In this document: one piece after another, positions 47,152 to 56,772 of the stretch
How positions within the stretch are numbered: the first letter of the stretch is position 1
Layout: every line of letters begins with the position of its first letter
DNA from: Flavobacterium sp. GT3R68
GTDB taxonomy: Bacteria > Bacteroidota > Bacteroidia > Flavobacteriales > Flavobacteriaceae
Reading direction: 5' to 3'
Length of the DNA: 64,000 bases
Assembly: GCF_007109225.1 (NCBI RefSeq)
Contig: NZ_VJZK01000005.1
Span: forward strand, 89,449-153,448
Program-made: the position numbers and the translations under genes
The notes under the pieces: generated by a model
What the model saw: the letters and a program-made list of their open reading frames with translations, nothing else
Told to the model about the DNA's origin: nothing
Databases searched by the model: none

Positions 47152-48303
47152 ATGGAATTTGATTTTTTACAGCCTATTAGTAATGAAATGCTTCATTGGA
47201 TTGAAGAGTTATCGTCGCAACATCTGGGAAGTAAGGTTACGTTTCATACCGATAAAGATTTCCCGGATTTAAACAAGATTAAAATTGCGGTTATCGGGGT
47301 TCTGGAAAACCGGGGAGATGAAAATGCTGCTGTAAGTATAGATTTGTTTCCTGTTCGTAAAGAACTGTATAATTTATTTCCGGGGAACTGGAATGAGTCT
47401 ATTGCAGATTTAGGTGACATCTTAGCCGGAAACTCAACTGCAGACACCTATTTTGCGCTTCGCAAAGTAACAGCTGCTTTAATTAAGCGAAAAATCATTC
47501 CAATTGTAATTGGAGGATCTCAGGATTTGACTTATGCTCTTTATAGGGCATATGACGATCTGGAGCAGATGGTCAATTTAGTTTCCATTGACAGTAAATT
47601 TGATTTCGGAAAAGAAAATAACGAAATTTCCTGCGATTCATACTTGAGTAAAATAATTATTGAAGAGCCCAACAACCTTTTTAATTATTGCAATATTGGC
47701 TACCAAACCTATTATAATTCCCAGGAAGAGGTTGATTTGGTCGAAAAATTGTTTTTCGACTCGTACCGATTAGGCGAAATTTCTGGCAATATTGCAATCG
47801 CCGAACCAGTGTTTAGAGATGCTGATTTGGTAAGCGTGGATTTAAGGTCTATTAAATCTTCAGATTCAGGAAATTTTACTACTTTTACGCCTAACGGTTT
47901 TAACGGGAAAGAGATTTGTTCCCTTTCAAGATATGCCGGTATCAGTGATAAAGTTTCATTATTTGGAATTTTCAACCACTCGGGCTCAAAACACGAATCG
48001 GTATTGATTGCGCAAATAGTATGGTACTTTATAGAAGGGTTTCATTATAGGTCAAATGAATATCCCTTTGGTAATAAAGACAACTATATAAAGTATATGG
48101 TCCCGCTTGATGAGGACGAATTAGTGTTCTATAAAAGTGATAAAACGGACCGTTGGTGGATTGAAATACCATTTATTTCAGGAAGTCATAATAAATTGAA
48201 GAGAAATACGTTATTACCTTGTTCGTATGACGAGTATTTGGAAGCTTGCAATCAGGAAATCCCAGAAAGATGGTGGAAAGCACAAAGAAAAAATATAATT
48301 TAA
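47152..48303 (+). CDS. Arginase-fold protein with lost metal ligands, beside gldK
   Basis: A 383-residue ureohydrolase (arginase/formiminoglutamase) superfamily protein between topA and gldK, a conserved Flavobacteriia arrangement. The motif GGDHS has become GGSQDL (121-126), DAHxD has become DSKFD (147-151), and SxDxD has become SVDLR (228-232). So of six metal ligands, the two histidines and one aspartate are replaced by Gln, Lys and Arg. It is therefore unlikely to be an active binuclear-manganese hydrolase. A structural or regulatory role linked to the gld genes is inferred from position only. Confidence 0.8.
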   Translation: MEFDFLQPISNEMLHWIEELSSQHLGSKVTFHTDKDFPDLNKIKIAVIGVLENRGDENAAVSIDLFPVRKELYNLFPGNWNESIADLGDILAGNSTADTYFALRKVTAALIKRKIIPIVIGGSQDLTYALYRAYDDLEQMVNLVSIDSKFDFGKENNEISCDSYLSKIIIEEPNNLFNYCNIGYQTYYNSQEEVDLVEKLFFDSYRLGEISGNIAIAEPVFRDADLVSVDLRSIKSSDSGNFTTFTPNGFNGKEICSLSRYAGISDKVSLFGIFNHSGSKHESVLIAQIVWYFIEGFHYRSNEYPFGNKDNYIKYMVPLDEDELVFYKSDKTDRWWIEIPFISGSHNKLKRNTLLPCSYDEYLEACNQEIPERWWKAQRKNII

Positions 48304-48452
48304 AAAAGTTCCGTAAATGGCTTTATGATTGTTTATACAGGCAATCATTAATTGAGAATTTTAACTTTTTTTTATAAAAAAATTGTTTTTTATAAAAATA
48401 ATAAATAGGTTTACGCCCTCAAAACAAGAATACATTAATAACCCAGATTTAT
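48304..48452 (+). promoter_or_regulatory. Promoter region of gldKLMN
   Basis: An AT-rich 149-bp gap. TTG followed after 20 bases by TAGGTTTA (one mismatch to TAnnTTTG) occurs at about 48384-48414. It is the most likely gldK promoter, though read-through from topA cannot be excluded. Confidence 0.5.
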
Positions 48453-49853
48453 ATGAAGAAGTTCGTTGCATTTACAGCAATTTTCACTTTGTTGATTAGT
48501 TGCGGCCGTTCAAGCGATAAAGGTGAATTGGTAGGAGTAAAAGGTAGAAAATGGCATCCAGAAAAGCCTTTTGGAATGACATTAGTTCCTGGAGGAGCAT
48601 ATATTATGGGTAAGTCGGATGACGATTTGGCCAATGTTCAGGATGCACCTACGAAAACCGTTACCGTTAGATCTTTCTACATGGACGAGACCGAAATCAC
48701 TAATAGTGAATACCGTCAGTTTGTGGAATGGGTTAAAGATTCTACGATGAGAGTTCGTTTGGCTATCTTAGCTGATGAACAAGGGATGACCGGTGGGAAA
48801 GGTGGAAAAGGTTCTTCTGGTAAAGGAGGAAGTATTGGAGATTTTGCATTTAACGATGCAGATCCCGCTAAGATGACTGCTTACGACAAATATATGTATG
48901 AGAATTACTATAGTGTAGGAACGGCTGATGATCCATATGCAGGAAGAAAATTGAATAGAAAAGTAAAATTAATTAAGGAGACAAGTAAATATCCGGATGA
49001 GTTCTATACGGAAGTCATGGATACCATGTATTTGCCTGTAGCTGAAGCTTATAATGGTTTGCGAACTATTGATGTGAACAAATTAAAATTCCGTTATTCT
49101 TGGATGGATATTCAAGCTGCTGCAAAAGCAAAAGTTGGGAAAAGAAAAGACTTCATTAAAACTGAACAGGTAAAAGTATATCCTGATACAACATCATGGA
49201 TTAAGGATTTTGCTTACTCCTATAACGAACCAATGCATAATGATTATTTCTGGCACCAGGCATACGGAGAATATCCTGTTGTAGGGGTAAGTTGGAAACA
49301 AGCTAAGGCATTTTGTGCTTGGAGAACGTTGAATAAGAATGCTTACGTTAAAAAGAAAAAAGGAAGAGATTTGATTAACTCCTTCCGTTTGCCAACAGAA
49401 GCTGAATGGGAATATTCTGCCAGAGGTGGTTTAGAGTCAGGTACATATCCATGGGGTGGGCCTTATACTAAAAATGACCGAGGTTGTTTTATGGCTAACT
49501 TCAAGCCTAATCGTGGAGATTATGCAGCGGACCAGGCTTTGTATACTGTAGAGGCTAAATCATACGAGCCTAACGGTTATAACCTATATAATATGGCTGG
49601 GAACGTTGCTGAGTGGACAGATTCTTCATATGATCCTGCTGCCTATGAATATGTTTCTACAATGAATCCTAACGTTCAGGATGCTACCAATCAACGAAAA
49701 GTAACCCGTGGAGGTTCTTGGAAAGATGTAGCATACTTTTTACAAGTTAGTACCCGTGATTTTGAATATGCAGATTCTGCAAGAAGCTATATTGGTTTCA
49801 GAACTGTACAGGATTACATGGGAACGCAAACTACCAAAAATGGTAAAAAATAA
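48453..49853 (+). CDS. gldK: T9SS/gliding lipoprotein GldK
   Basis: A 466-residue lipoprotein (lipobox LLISC, Cys17) with an FGE/SUMF1-like domain: MTLVPGGAYIMG, PVVGVSWKQAKAFCAWR, FRLPTEAEWEYSARGG, NMAGNVAEWTDSSYD and VTRGGSWKD. Members of this fold usually generate formylglycine, but GldK acts structurally: with GldN it forms the periplasmic ring under the outer membrane in type IX secretion. It heads gldKLMN. Confidence 0.97.
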   Translation: MKKFVAFTAIFTLLISCGRSSDKGELVGVKGRKWHPEKPFGMTLVPGGAYIMGKSDDDLANVQDAPTKTVTVRSFYMDETEITNSEYRQFVEWVKDSTMRVRLAILADEQGMTGGKGGKGSSGKGGSIGDFAFNDADPAKMTAYDKYMYENYYSVGTADDPYAGRKLNRKVKLIKETSKYPDEFYTEVMDTMYLPVAEAYNGLRTIDVNKLKFRYSWMDIQAAAKAKVGKRKDFIKTEQVKVYPDTTSWIKDFAYSYNEPMHNDYFWHQAYGEYPVVGVSWKQAKAFCAWRTLNKNAYVKKKKGRDLINSFRLPTEAEWEYSARGGLESGTYPWGGPYTKNDRGCFMANFKPNRGDYAADQALYTVEAKSYEPNGYNLYNMAGNVAEWTDSSYDPAAYEYVSTMNPNVQDATNQRKVTRGGSWKDVAYFLQVSTRDFEYADSARSYIGFRTVQDYMGTQTTKNGKK

Positions 49854-49900
49854 ATTTAAACCAAAACTATTATATTAACTTAACTAACTAAAAAATTATT

Positions 49901-50536
49901 ATGGGATTATTAAGCAAAAAAACAATGAATTTCGCTTACGGTATGGGAGCGGCAGTTGTAATCGTAGGAGCATTATTCAAAATACAACACTGGCCAGGCG
50001 CGAGTCTTATGCTTATTGTTGGACTTAGTGTAGAGGCTTTAATCTTTGGTTTATCTGCTTTTGATTCACCGGACGACGAATTGGACTGGTCACTAGTATA
50101 TCCGGAATTGGCTGGAGGTGAAGCTAAAAAGAAAGAAACTAGAAAAGAAGAAGCCACAGAAGCTCAAGGTTTATTGTCTCAGAAATTAGACAATATGTTG
50201 AAAGAAGCTAAAATTGATGGTGAATTGATGGCTAGCCTAGGAAACAGCATCAAAAACTTCGAGTCAGCAGCTAAAGGAATTGCTCCAACAGTTGATTCAA
50301 TTGCATCTACTAAAAAATACAGCGACGAATTGACTTTGGCTGCTGCTAACATGGAATCTTTGAATGGATTATATAAAATTCAATTGGAAAGTGCTTCTAA
50401 AAACGCACAAATCAACAACGAAGTTGCTGAAAACAATTTAAAATTAAAAGATCAAATGCAATCATTAACATCAAACTTGTCTTCATTGAACAACGTTTAT
50501 GGTGGTATGCTTTCTGCAATGAGTATCAAAGGATAA
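49901..50536 (+). CDS. gldL: T9SS/gliding motor membrane protein GldL
   Basis: A 211-residue inner-membrane protein with two N-terminal helices (residues about 10-26 and 34-51, the first including the conserved ALFKIQHWPGA turn with a Glu near the second helix end) and a long cytoplasmic helical tail. GldL with GldM forms the proton-driven motor that powers type IX secretion and gliding. The length is normal for Flavobacterium. Confidence 0.97.
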   Translation: MGLLSKKTMNFAYGMGAAVVIVGALFKIQHWPGASLMLIVGLSVEALIFGLSAFDSPDDELDWSLVYPELAGGEAKKKETRKEEATEAQGLLSQKLDNMLKEAKIDGELMASLGNSIKNFESAAKGIAPTVDSIASTKKYSDELTLAAANMESLNGLYKIQLESASKNAQINNEVAENNLKLKDQMQSLTSNLSSLNNVYGGMLSAMSIKG

Positions 50537-50586
50537 TTAGTTTGTTAAACTATACTTTATTAATTAAAATAAACTAATTAGAAAAA

Positions 50587-52143
50587 ATGGCAGGAGGAAA
50601 ATTAAGTCCTAGACAGAAGATGGTAAACCTAATGTATCTGGTTTTCATCGCGATGTTAGCATTAAACATGTCCAAAGAAGTATTATCTGCTTTTGGATTA
50701 ATGAATGAAAAATTTGAAGGTGTTAATAAATTTTCAGAGGAATACAATGGAAGTTTGTTCACGCAATTAGAAACAAAGGCTTCTGACAATCCGACGCAAT
50801 TTGGCGGACCTTTTACTAAAGCGAAAGAAGTTGAAGTTATTTCAAAGAAGATGTATGCTTACATCGAAACTATGAAAAAAGACCTGACTAAAGATATCGA
50901 AAGAGAAAAAGGAAAATTGCCTTACGAATCTATGGATAAAGGAGCCGCAATCGACGAAGGTTGGTTTGAAGGTGACGGATATTCTAAAAAAGGTAAGGAG
51001 TTCATTGGAACAATAGAAAAATACAAGTCAGATTTGATCGCCGTATTTGGTAATGATGTGAAATATCTTCCAATCATTAACGATATTAAAGCAAAATTTG
51101 ATTTGAATGATATCAAGGATAACGAAGGTGTATCTAAAAAGTATCTAGCATATCATTTCGAACACTTTCCTTTGATTGCTTCTATTACTAAATTATCTGC
51201 AATGCAGAATGATGTTAAGAAGACAGAACAGGATATCTACAATGGTTTGATTGGAAATACAACAGCTCAGGCTGCTTCTATGAAAAATTATACCGCTATT
51301 GTAATACCTGAAAAATCTGCTTTCTTCTCAGGAGAAGCTGTAAAAGGTAAGATTGTATTGGGTCGTTATGATAAAAGTACGGTTCCGACTTCTGTGGTAG
51401 TTAATGGTTCTGCTATTAACCTGAATACTGCTTTAGTTGATGGACAGGTAAATTTCAGCTTTGGTGCTGGGAATGTTGGAGAACATGATATTACTGGAAA
51501 ATTCACCTTCATGGAAGATGGAAAACCAGTGCCTATCGATATCAAAGGAAACTATGTTGTAGTTCCTAAACCAAATTCTGCTACTATTTCTGCAGATAAG
51601 ATGAACGTGGTATACAGAGGGGTTACCAACCCAATGACAATTTCATTCGCTGGTATCTCTGCTGATAAAGTTTCAGCGAACGCTCCGGGTCTTAGATCTG
51701 CTGGGAAACCTGGGACTTTCCTTATGAACCCAGGTTCTGGTAAAGAAGTAACAATCAATGTTTCTGGTACACTTCCTGACGGATCAAAAGTTGGAGACAA
51801 AAAAGTTTTCAGAATCAAGAGTATTCCAGCTCCTACAGGTGCAATTGGAGGTACACCGAGAATGGTTAAAGGAGCGAAGTCTCGTTTAGAAGTTTCGCAG
51901 ATTTCTGCTATCATGGAAGATTTTGATTTCGAAGTAGATTTAAAAGTTACCGGATTTAGCTTGAAAGTTGCTGGTCAGCCAACTGTGGTTGTTAGTGGCG
52001 ACAGAGTGAATGCACAATGTAAAGCAGCTTTAGCCAGAGCGGGTAGAGGAGATCAGGTTATTATTTCTGAAATTAAGACCAAATTGGTAGGTTCTGATAT
52101 TTTACTGTCTAGAACGTCATCGGTTATTTACGAAATACAATAA
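50587..52143 (+). CDS. gldM: T9SS/gliding motor shaft protein GldM
   Basis: A 518-residue protein with one N-terminal membrane helix (KMVNLMYLVFIAMLALNM at 14-31) and a long periplasmic part: a helical domain followed by three Ig-like domains (starting near SAFFSGEAVKGKIVLG, NVVYRGVTNPMTISF and SRLEVSQISAIMEDFDF). It dimerizes to form the shaft that spans from GldL to GldK-GldN. Confidence 0.97.
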   Translation: MAGGKLSPRQKMVNLMYLVFIAMLALNMSKEVLSAFGLMNEKFEGVNKFSEEYNGSLFTQLETKASDNPTQFGGPFTKAKEVEVISKKMYAYIETMKKDLTKDIEREKGKLPYESMDKGAAIDEGWFEGDGYSKKGKEFIGTIEKYKSDLIAVFGNDVKYLPIINDIKAKFDLNDIKDNEGVSKKYLAYHFEHFPLIASITKLSAMQNDVKKTEQDIYNGLIGNTTAQAASMKNYTAIVIPEKSAFFSGEAVKGKIVLGRYDKSTVPTSVVVNGSAINLNTALVDGQVNFSFGAGNVGEHDITGKFTFMEDGKPVPIDIKGNYVVVPKPNSATISADKMNVVYRGVTNPMTISFAGISADKVSANAPGLRSAGKPGTFLMNPGSGKEVTINVSGTLPDGSKVGDKKVFRIKSIPAPTGAIGGTPRMVKGAKSRLEVSQISAIMEDFDFEVDLKVTGFSLKVAGQPTVVVSGDRVNAQCKAALARAGRGDQVIISEIKTKLVGSDILLSRTSSVIYEIQ

Positions 52144-52194
52144 TAATTCAAGTTCGGCGTTTCTTACTTGAATAACACTTTAGAATGATATAAG

Positions 52195-53109
52195 ATGAAT
52201 TGGAGAAATTTTTTATTAGTGATTGTTTTTGCTGCTGGAAGCCTGACTTCTTTTGCGCAATCAAATTTGCTTAATGCAAAAACACCGGATGAAATTGGTA
52301 AAAAAACGCCTGCTCAATTAATTTCTGACAATGATAAACCATTAGTTTATGGGTATGTTCATGATAGAGACGTATTGATGGGAAAAACCACATGGGAATT
52401 CGTTGATTTGGATGAAAGAATTAATTTTCCTTTGTATTATCCAATCGATACCGCTAATATCGGGAAAGAAAGAAGATCTTTGTTTGATGTTTTGATTAAA
52501 GGTATTAAAGACGGTACGATTACAGAAGTGTATGCTGACAGTTATTTTAATACTAAGAAGACATTAAAAGATATGGAAACTTCTTTTACTTTCATCGATA
52601 CTACGGATGCAGGTAAAGAAGAGATCAACAGCGACATACCAGGTTACAAATCTGGAAAGAAAGTTTTAGACCTTCAGTATATCAATAAACAAGATCTTAA
52701 GGCTATTGATGTTAATGGATATAAAATCAAAGGGTTCTGGTATTTTGACAAACGTCAAAGTGAATTGAAATACAGACTTTTGGCTATTTGTCCAGTGGCT
52801 CCGGAAGCGAGAGAGATTGGAAAAGAAGTTCAAGATCCAATCGAATTGTTTTGGGTGTATTTCCCAGCAATCAGAAACCAGCTTCATGAAGCAAAAGCCT
52901 TTAACAACAGAAACTCAGCAATGCCGATCGACTTCGATCACCTGCTGAATTCCAGAAGGTTTAATGGTGTAATTTATCAGGAAGAAAACGTTCAGGGTGA
53001 TAGAGCTATCGCTGATTACATGAAAGACAATTCGCAAATGCAATTGTTGGAATCTGAAAGAGTAAAAGACAAAATCCGCGATTTCGAACAGGATATGTGG
53101 AATTACTAA
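52195..53109 (+). CDS. gldN: T9SS/gliding protein GldN
   Basis: A 304-residue periplasmic protein with a signal peptide (residues 1-21, ending TSFA). The family features LVYGYVHDRDVLMGKTTWEFVDLDERINFPLYYP and NNRNSAMPIDFDHLLNSRRF are present. It assembles with GldK into the ring on which the motor acts. A terminator at 53137 closes the operon. Confidence 0.96.
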   Translation: MNWRNFLLVIVFAAGSLTSFAQSNLLNAKTPDEIGKKTPAQLISDNDKPLVYGYVHDRDVLMGKTTWEFVDLDERINFPLYYPIDTANIGKERRSLFDVLIKGIKDGTITEVYADSYFNTKKTLKDMETSFTFIDTTDAGKEEINSDIPGYKSGKKVLDLQYINKQDLKAIDVNGYKIKGFWYFDKRQSELKYRLLAICPVAPEAREIGKEVQDPIELFWVYFPAIRNQLHEAKAFNNRNSAMPIDFDHLLNSRRFNGVIYQEENVQGDRAIADYMKDNSQMQLLESERVKDKIRDFEQDMWNY

Positions 53110-53136
53110 AAATGAAATTTCTCCAATACTACATAC

Positions 53137-53168
53137 AAAACTCTTACTGTAATGGTAAGAGTTTTTTT
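53137..53168 (+). terminator. Terminator after gldN
   Basis: Perfect 11-bp stem aaaactcttac / gtaagagtttt followed by a T run that continues into the next promoter box. Confidence 0.87.
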
Positions 53169-53175
53169 ATTTTTG
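53168..53175 (+). promoter_or_regulatory. Bacteroidota -7 box for the FAD oxidoreductase gene
   Basis: TATTTTTG matches TAnnTTTG and begins in the last T of the gldN terminator; 28 bases before the ATG. Confidence 0.68.
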
Positions 53176-53203
53176 CCCAATCTGTTTTAATAGAAAAACG
53201 CTG

Positions 53204-54250
53204 ATGTTAGATTATTTAATTGTTGGTGCCGGCCTGGCAGGTATTTCGTTTGCCGAAACCGCTTTGCAGAATAATAAAACTATTATGGTAATGGATAACC
53301 ATTCCCAAAATTCCTCTGTAGTGGCCGCCGGTTTGTACAATCCGGTAATCTTGAAAAGATTCAGCCAGGTATCGAAAGCCCAAGAGCAACTTATTTTGGC
53401 AAATGAATTTTATGACGCTATTGAAAAAAAAATAAGCATTAAGATAGATTATAAAATACCCATTCTGCGGAAATTCTTTTCTGTGGAAGAGCAAAACAAC
53501 TGGTTTGCTGCTTCTGACAAACCCAATCTGGCACCATTTCTTTCGTTAGATTTGATTTCGAGAAAATATCAGGGAATCAGTTCTCCTTTTGGCTATGGCG
53601 AAGTATTGCAAACCGGTTATGTCGATACAGCTACTTTATTGGAGGAATATAAAAAGTATTTAACATCGAAAAATCAATATAGAGAACATTCGTTTGATTA
53701 CGATTCTTTGGAGATAAATGAAGATTTTATTCAGTATAAAGATATTCAAGCAAGGCATATTATTTTTGCAGAAGGTTTTGGGATGCATTCCAATCCGTAC
53801 TTTAGAGACTTGCCATTAGATGGTACGAAAGGCGAATTGCTGATTATTAAAGCACCGAAATTGGATTTGGACGTCATTCTGAATACCAGTGTTTTTATTT
53901 TGCCTTTGGGAAATCATTTATTCAAAGTAGGGGCAACTTATAATTGGGAAGATAAAACAAGCGTACCTACCGAAGAAGGAAAAGCAGAATTACTGGAACG
54001 TATTAATGAAATCCTGGATTGTGATTTCGAAATCATTTCGCATTTTGCAGGTGTTAGGCCTACAGTGAAGGACAGACAACCTTTAGTGGGCACACATCCG
54101 GATTATGAAAGAATTCATCTTTTGAATGGCTTGGGAACCCGGGGAGTAATGTTAGGACCAGCGATGGCAAAAGCGTTATTCGATAAGATTGAAAAAGGGA
54201 TTCCTCTAGGAAAAGAAATCAATATCGAAAGATTCACCAAAAAGAACTAG
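53204..54250 (+). CDS. FAD-dependent oxidoreductase (DAO family)
   Basis: A 348-residue flavoenzyme with an N-terminal dinucleotide fold (DYLIVGAGLAGISFAE, residues 3-18) and a C-terminal DAO-type FAD block (HFAGVRPTVKDRQPLVGTHPDY...LLNGLGTRGVMLGPAMA). It belongs to the D-amino-acid-oxidase-like superfamily; the substrate amine is unknown. It is convergent with the DUF983 gene at 54251, their stop codons being immediately adjacent. Confidence 0.87.
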   Translation: MLDYLIVGAGLAGISFAETALQNNKTIMVMDNHSQNSSVVAAGLYNPVILKRFSQVSKAQEQLILANEFYDAIEKKISIKIDYKIPILRKFFSVEEQNNWFAASDKPNLAPFLSLDLISRKYQGISSPFGYGEVLQTGYVDTATLLEEYKKYLTSKNQYREHSFDYDSLEINEDFIQYKDIQARHIIFAEGFGMHSNPYFRDLPLDGTKGELLIIKAPKLDLDVILNTSVFILPLGNHLFKVGATYNWEDKTSVPTEEGKAELLERINEILDCDFEIISHFAGVRPTVKDRQPLVGTHPDYERIHLLNGLGTRGVMLGPAMAKALFDKIEKGIPLGKEINIERFTKKN

Positions 54251-54631
54251 TTATTTGCCGGTAGTCGGATCGTACGACACGAACATATTGATATAAATAT
54301 TTCTGGACCATCTCAATACAAAAGGGAATGATAGAATCAATGCTACAATAATGGCAACAAAAGAGGTTTCCATGCCAGCGTGAAATACTAACGCAGAAAT
54401 GATAAAGGTGGCAATTCCAATAGCCACATTCAATCCGTAACTGACATACATCGCTCCATAAAAGAACGAAGGCTCAATCTGGTATTTTAAACCACAATGG
54501 CTGCAATGCTCCTGCATTTTCAATAGATTTTTTAAATGCAACATATTTTTGTCCACATACATACTCTCTTTCTGACATTTTGGACAAGTTCCTGTTAAAA
54601 TACTATATAGTTTGGATCCTTTTTCTAACAT
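54251..54631 (-). CDS. DUF983 membrane protein
   Basis: A membrane protein of 126 residues with an N-terminal zinc-ribbon-like module (CPKC and CSHC cysteine pairs) followed by two or three membrane helices, the DUF983 layout. A longer reading to 54667 starts with TTG inside a TAnnTTTG box, so the ATG at 54631 (MLEKGSKLYSILTGTCPKC) is chosen. The function is unknown. Confidence 0.82.
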   Translation of the reverse strand: MLEKGSKLYSILTGTCPKCQKESMYVDKNMLHLKNLLKMQEHCSHCGLKYQIEPSFFYGAMYVSYGLNVAIGIATFIISALVFHAGMETSFVAIIVALILSFPFVLRWSRNIYINMFVSYDPTTGK

Positions 54632-54664
54632 TTGCAAAAAATTTAATTTTCCGGCTCGGAAATG

Positions 54665-54672
54665 CAAATTTA
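54665..54672 (-). promoter_or_regulatory. Bacteroidota -7 box for the DUF983 gene
   Basis: The minus strand reads TAAATTTG, 33 bases before the ATG at 54631. It excludes the longer reading frame as the true start. Confidence 0.65.
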
Positions 54673-54701
54673 CATATACAATTACACATAAAATACAATA
54701 A

Positions 54702-56609
54702 ATGCTTAATATACATAATTTGTCCGTTTCCTTTGGAGGAACCTATTTGTTCGAAGAAGTTACCTTTCGTTTAGGTGCCGGAGATAGAGTAGGGTTGGTC
54801 GGAAAAAATGGTGCTGGAAAATCCACGATGCTAAAAATTTTAGCACGGGATTTTGCTCCTGATTCTGGCGTTATTTCTCAGGAAAAAGAGGTTCGGATGG
54901 GTTTTCTTCGTCAGGATATTGATTTTGAACAAGGAAGAACCGTGCTGGAAGAGGCCTACGAAGCTTTTACAGATATTAAGATTGTTGAAAAAAAACTCGA
55001 AGAAATCAATCATCAGTTGGTTACCAGAACCGATTATGAAAGTGATGCCTATAGCCAAATCATTGAAGACTTATCCGATTATACCCATCGCTTTGAATTA
55101 TTAGGCGGGTATAATTACGTAGGTGATACCGAGAAAATTCTTCTTGGATTGGGTTTCAAAAGAGAAGTATTCGACAACCAAACCGAAACTTTTTCCGGTG
55201 GATGGAGAATGCGTATCGAATTGGCTAAATTATTACTTCAGGCCAACGATGTGTTGTTGCTGGATGAGCCAACGAATCACTTGGATATCGAAAGTATCAT
55301 TTGGTTGGAAAGTTTCCTTCGTAATTATCCCGGTGTGGTCGTAATTGTATCCCACGATAAAATGTTTTTGGATAATGTGACCAACAGAACCATAGAAATA
55401 TCTCTTGGAAAGGCATACGATTTCAACAAACCATATTCCCAATATTTGGAATTGCGTCATGAAATCCGCGAAAAGCAATTGGCTACGCAAAAAAATCAAG
55501 CCAAAAAGATTGAAGAAACCGAGAAGTTAATCGAGAAATTCCGTGCCAAAGCGTCCAAAGCTTCGATGGCACAATCGTTAATAAAAAAATTAGATAAGGT
55601 CGAACGCATCGAAGTGGACGAGGATGATAATTCAGTTATGAATATTTCCTTTCCTGTTTCGAAAGTTCCGGGAAGAGTAGTAATTGAAGCCGATGAAGTA
55701 ACCAAAAGCTACGGAGATAAAACCATCCTGAAAGATATTTCATTGCTGGTGGAACGCGGAAGCAAGATTGCTTTTGTAGGTCAGAACGGCCAGGGTAAAT
55801 CAACCTTTATCAAGGCCATTGTCAATGAATTTGAATTTCAGGGCAGCATCAAATTAGGGCATAATGTTCAGGTAGGTTATTTTGCGCAAAATCAGGCGGA
55901 ATACCTGGATGGTGAAATCACGCTGTTGCAAACCATGGAAGATGCGGCTACTGACACCAATCGTTCGAAAGTAAGAGATATGCTGGGTTCTTTCCTGTTC
56001 CGTGGCGATGATGTCGAGAAAAAGGTAAAAGTCCTTTCAGGGGGCGAAAGAAACCGTTTGGCGCTATGTAAACTGCTGCTACAGCCAATTAATGTGTTGG
56101 TAATGGATGAGCCGACAAATCACCTGGACATCAAATCCAAAAATGTACTGAAAGCCGCCCTTCAAAAATACGAAGGAACACTATTATTAGTTTCTCACGA
56201 CAGGGATTTCCTTCAGGGAATGTCGAACCTGGTTTATGAATTCAAAGATCAGAAAATAAAAGAATATCTTGGTGACGTCAACTATTTCTTAGAACAACGT
56301 AACCTCGAAAATATGCGGGAAGTGGAGATGAAAGATGCTCAAAAAGCTGCAGCTCCTAAAGACAGCAACAAAGCTTCCTACGAAGACCAGAAAAAGGGAA
56401 AAGCTTTGCAAAATAAATTAAGCAAAGTAGAGAGTCAAATCAAGCAATTGGAAAGAGACATTCAGCAGGATGACAAGCAATTGGCTTCCAATTACGACAA
56501 GAACATTGACGATGCTTCGTTCTTTATGGCATACAATAAGAAGAAAACCGAATTGGATAAACTCCTTCTCGATTGGGAACTGGTGCAGGAAGAAATCGAT
56601 GCATTATAA
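54702..56609 (+). CDS. ABC-F family ATP-binding protein
   Basis: A 635-residue soluble protein with two ABC domains: Walker A GKNGAGKST (near residue 35) and GQNGQGKST (near 365), signatures FSGGW and LSGGE, and LLLDEPTNHLD and VMDEPTNHLD Walker B regions, joined by a linker rich in Lys/Glu helices. A C-terminal coiled coil (about 570-632) makes it resemble Uup-like members, which act on the ribosome or in DNA repair. No membrane domains, so it is not a transporter. The upstream 34 bases are too short for a clear box of its own. Confidence 0.92.
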   Translation: MLNIHNLSVSFGGTYLFEEVTFRLGAGDRVGLVGKNGAGKSTMLKILARDFAPDSGVISQEKEVRMGFLRQDIDFEQGRTVLEEAYEAFTDIKIVEKKLEEINHQLVTRTDYESDAYSQIIEDLSDYTHRFELLGGYNYVGDTEKILLGLGFKREVFDNQTETFSGGWRMRIELAKLLLQANDVLLLDEPTNHLDIESIIWLESFLRNYPGVVVIVSHDKMFLDNVTNRTIEISLGKAYDFNKPYSQYLELRHEIREKQLATQKNQAKKIEETEKLIEKFRAKASKASMAQSLIKKLDKVERIEVDEDDNSVMNISFPVSKVPGRVVIEADEVTKSYGDKTILKDISLLVERGSKIAFVGQNGQGKSTFIKAIVNEFEFQGSIKLGHNVQVGYFAQNQAEYLDGEITLLQTMEDAATDTNRSKVRDMLGSFLFRGDDVEKKVKVLSGGERNRLALCKLLLQPINVLVMDEPTNHLDIKSKNVLKAALQKYEGTLLLVSHDRDFLQGMSNLVYEFKDQKIKEYLGDVNYFLEQRNLENMREVEMKDAQKAAAPKDSNKASYEDQKKGKALQNKLSKVESQIKQLERDIQQDDKQLASNYDKNIDDASFFMAYNKKKTELDKLLLDWELVQEEIDAL

Positions 56610-56620
56610 TATTTCATTCG

Positions 56621-56764
56621 GGAGCTAATCCGGCTGTCCGTTGCAAGCTTTCTTGAAAACGTCCGTTTTTGTAGAAAAGATAAAAGAGCTTCTATGGTCG
56701 CTTTTTTTCTTTTACAAAAAGGGACGTTTCCTGTAAAAGGCTTTCCACTTCCATCCGGGCTAAT
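56621..56764. repeat. Interspersed hairpin repeat, copy B
   Basis: Between the ABC-F and APP1 genes lies a 144-bp element with conserved outer blocks (GGAGCTAAT-CCGGCTGTCC and TTTCCACTTCCATC-GGGCTAAT) shared with 18801-18897, and an interior imperfect palindrome (aaacgtccgtttttgta / tacaaaaagggacgttt, 56658 to 56730). It encodes nothing credible and is a non-coding hairpin repeat. Confidence 0.7.
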
Positions 56765-56772
56765 GAATCTGA

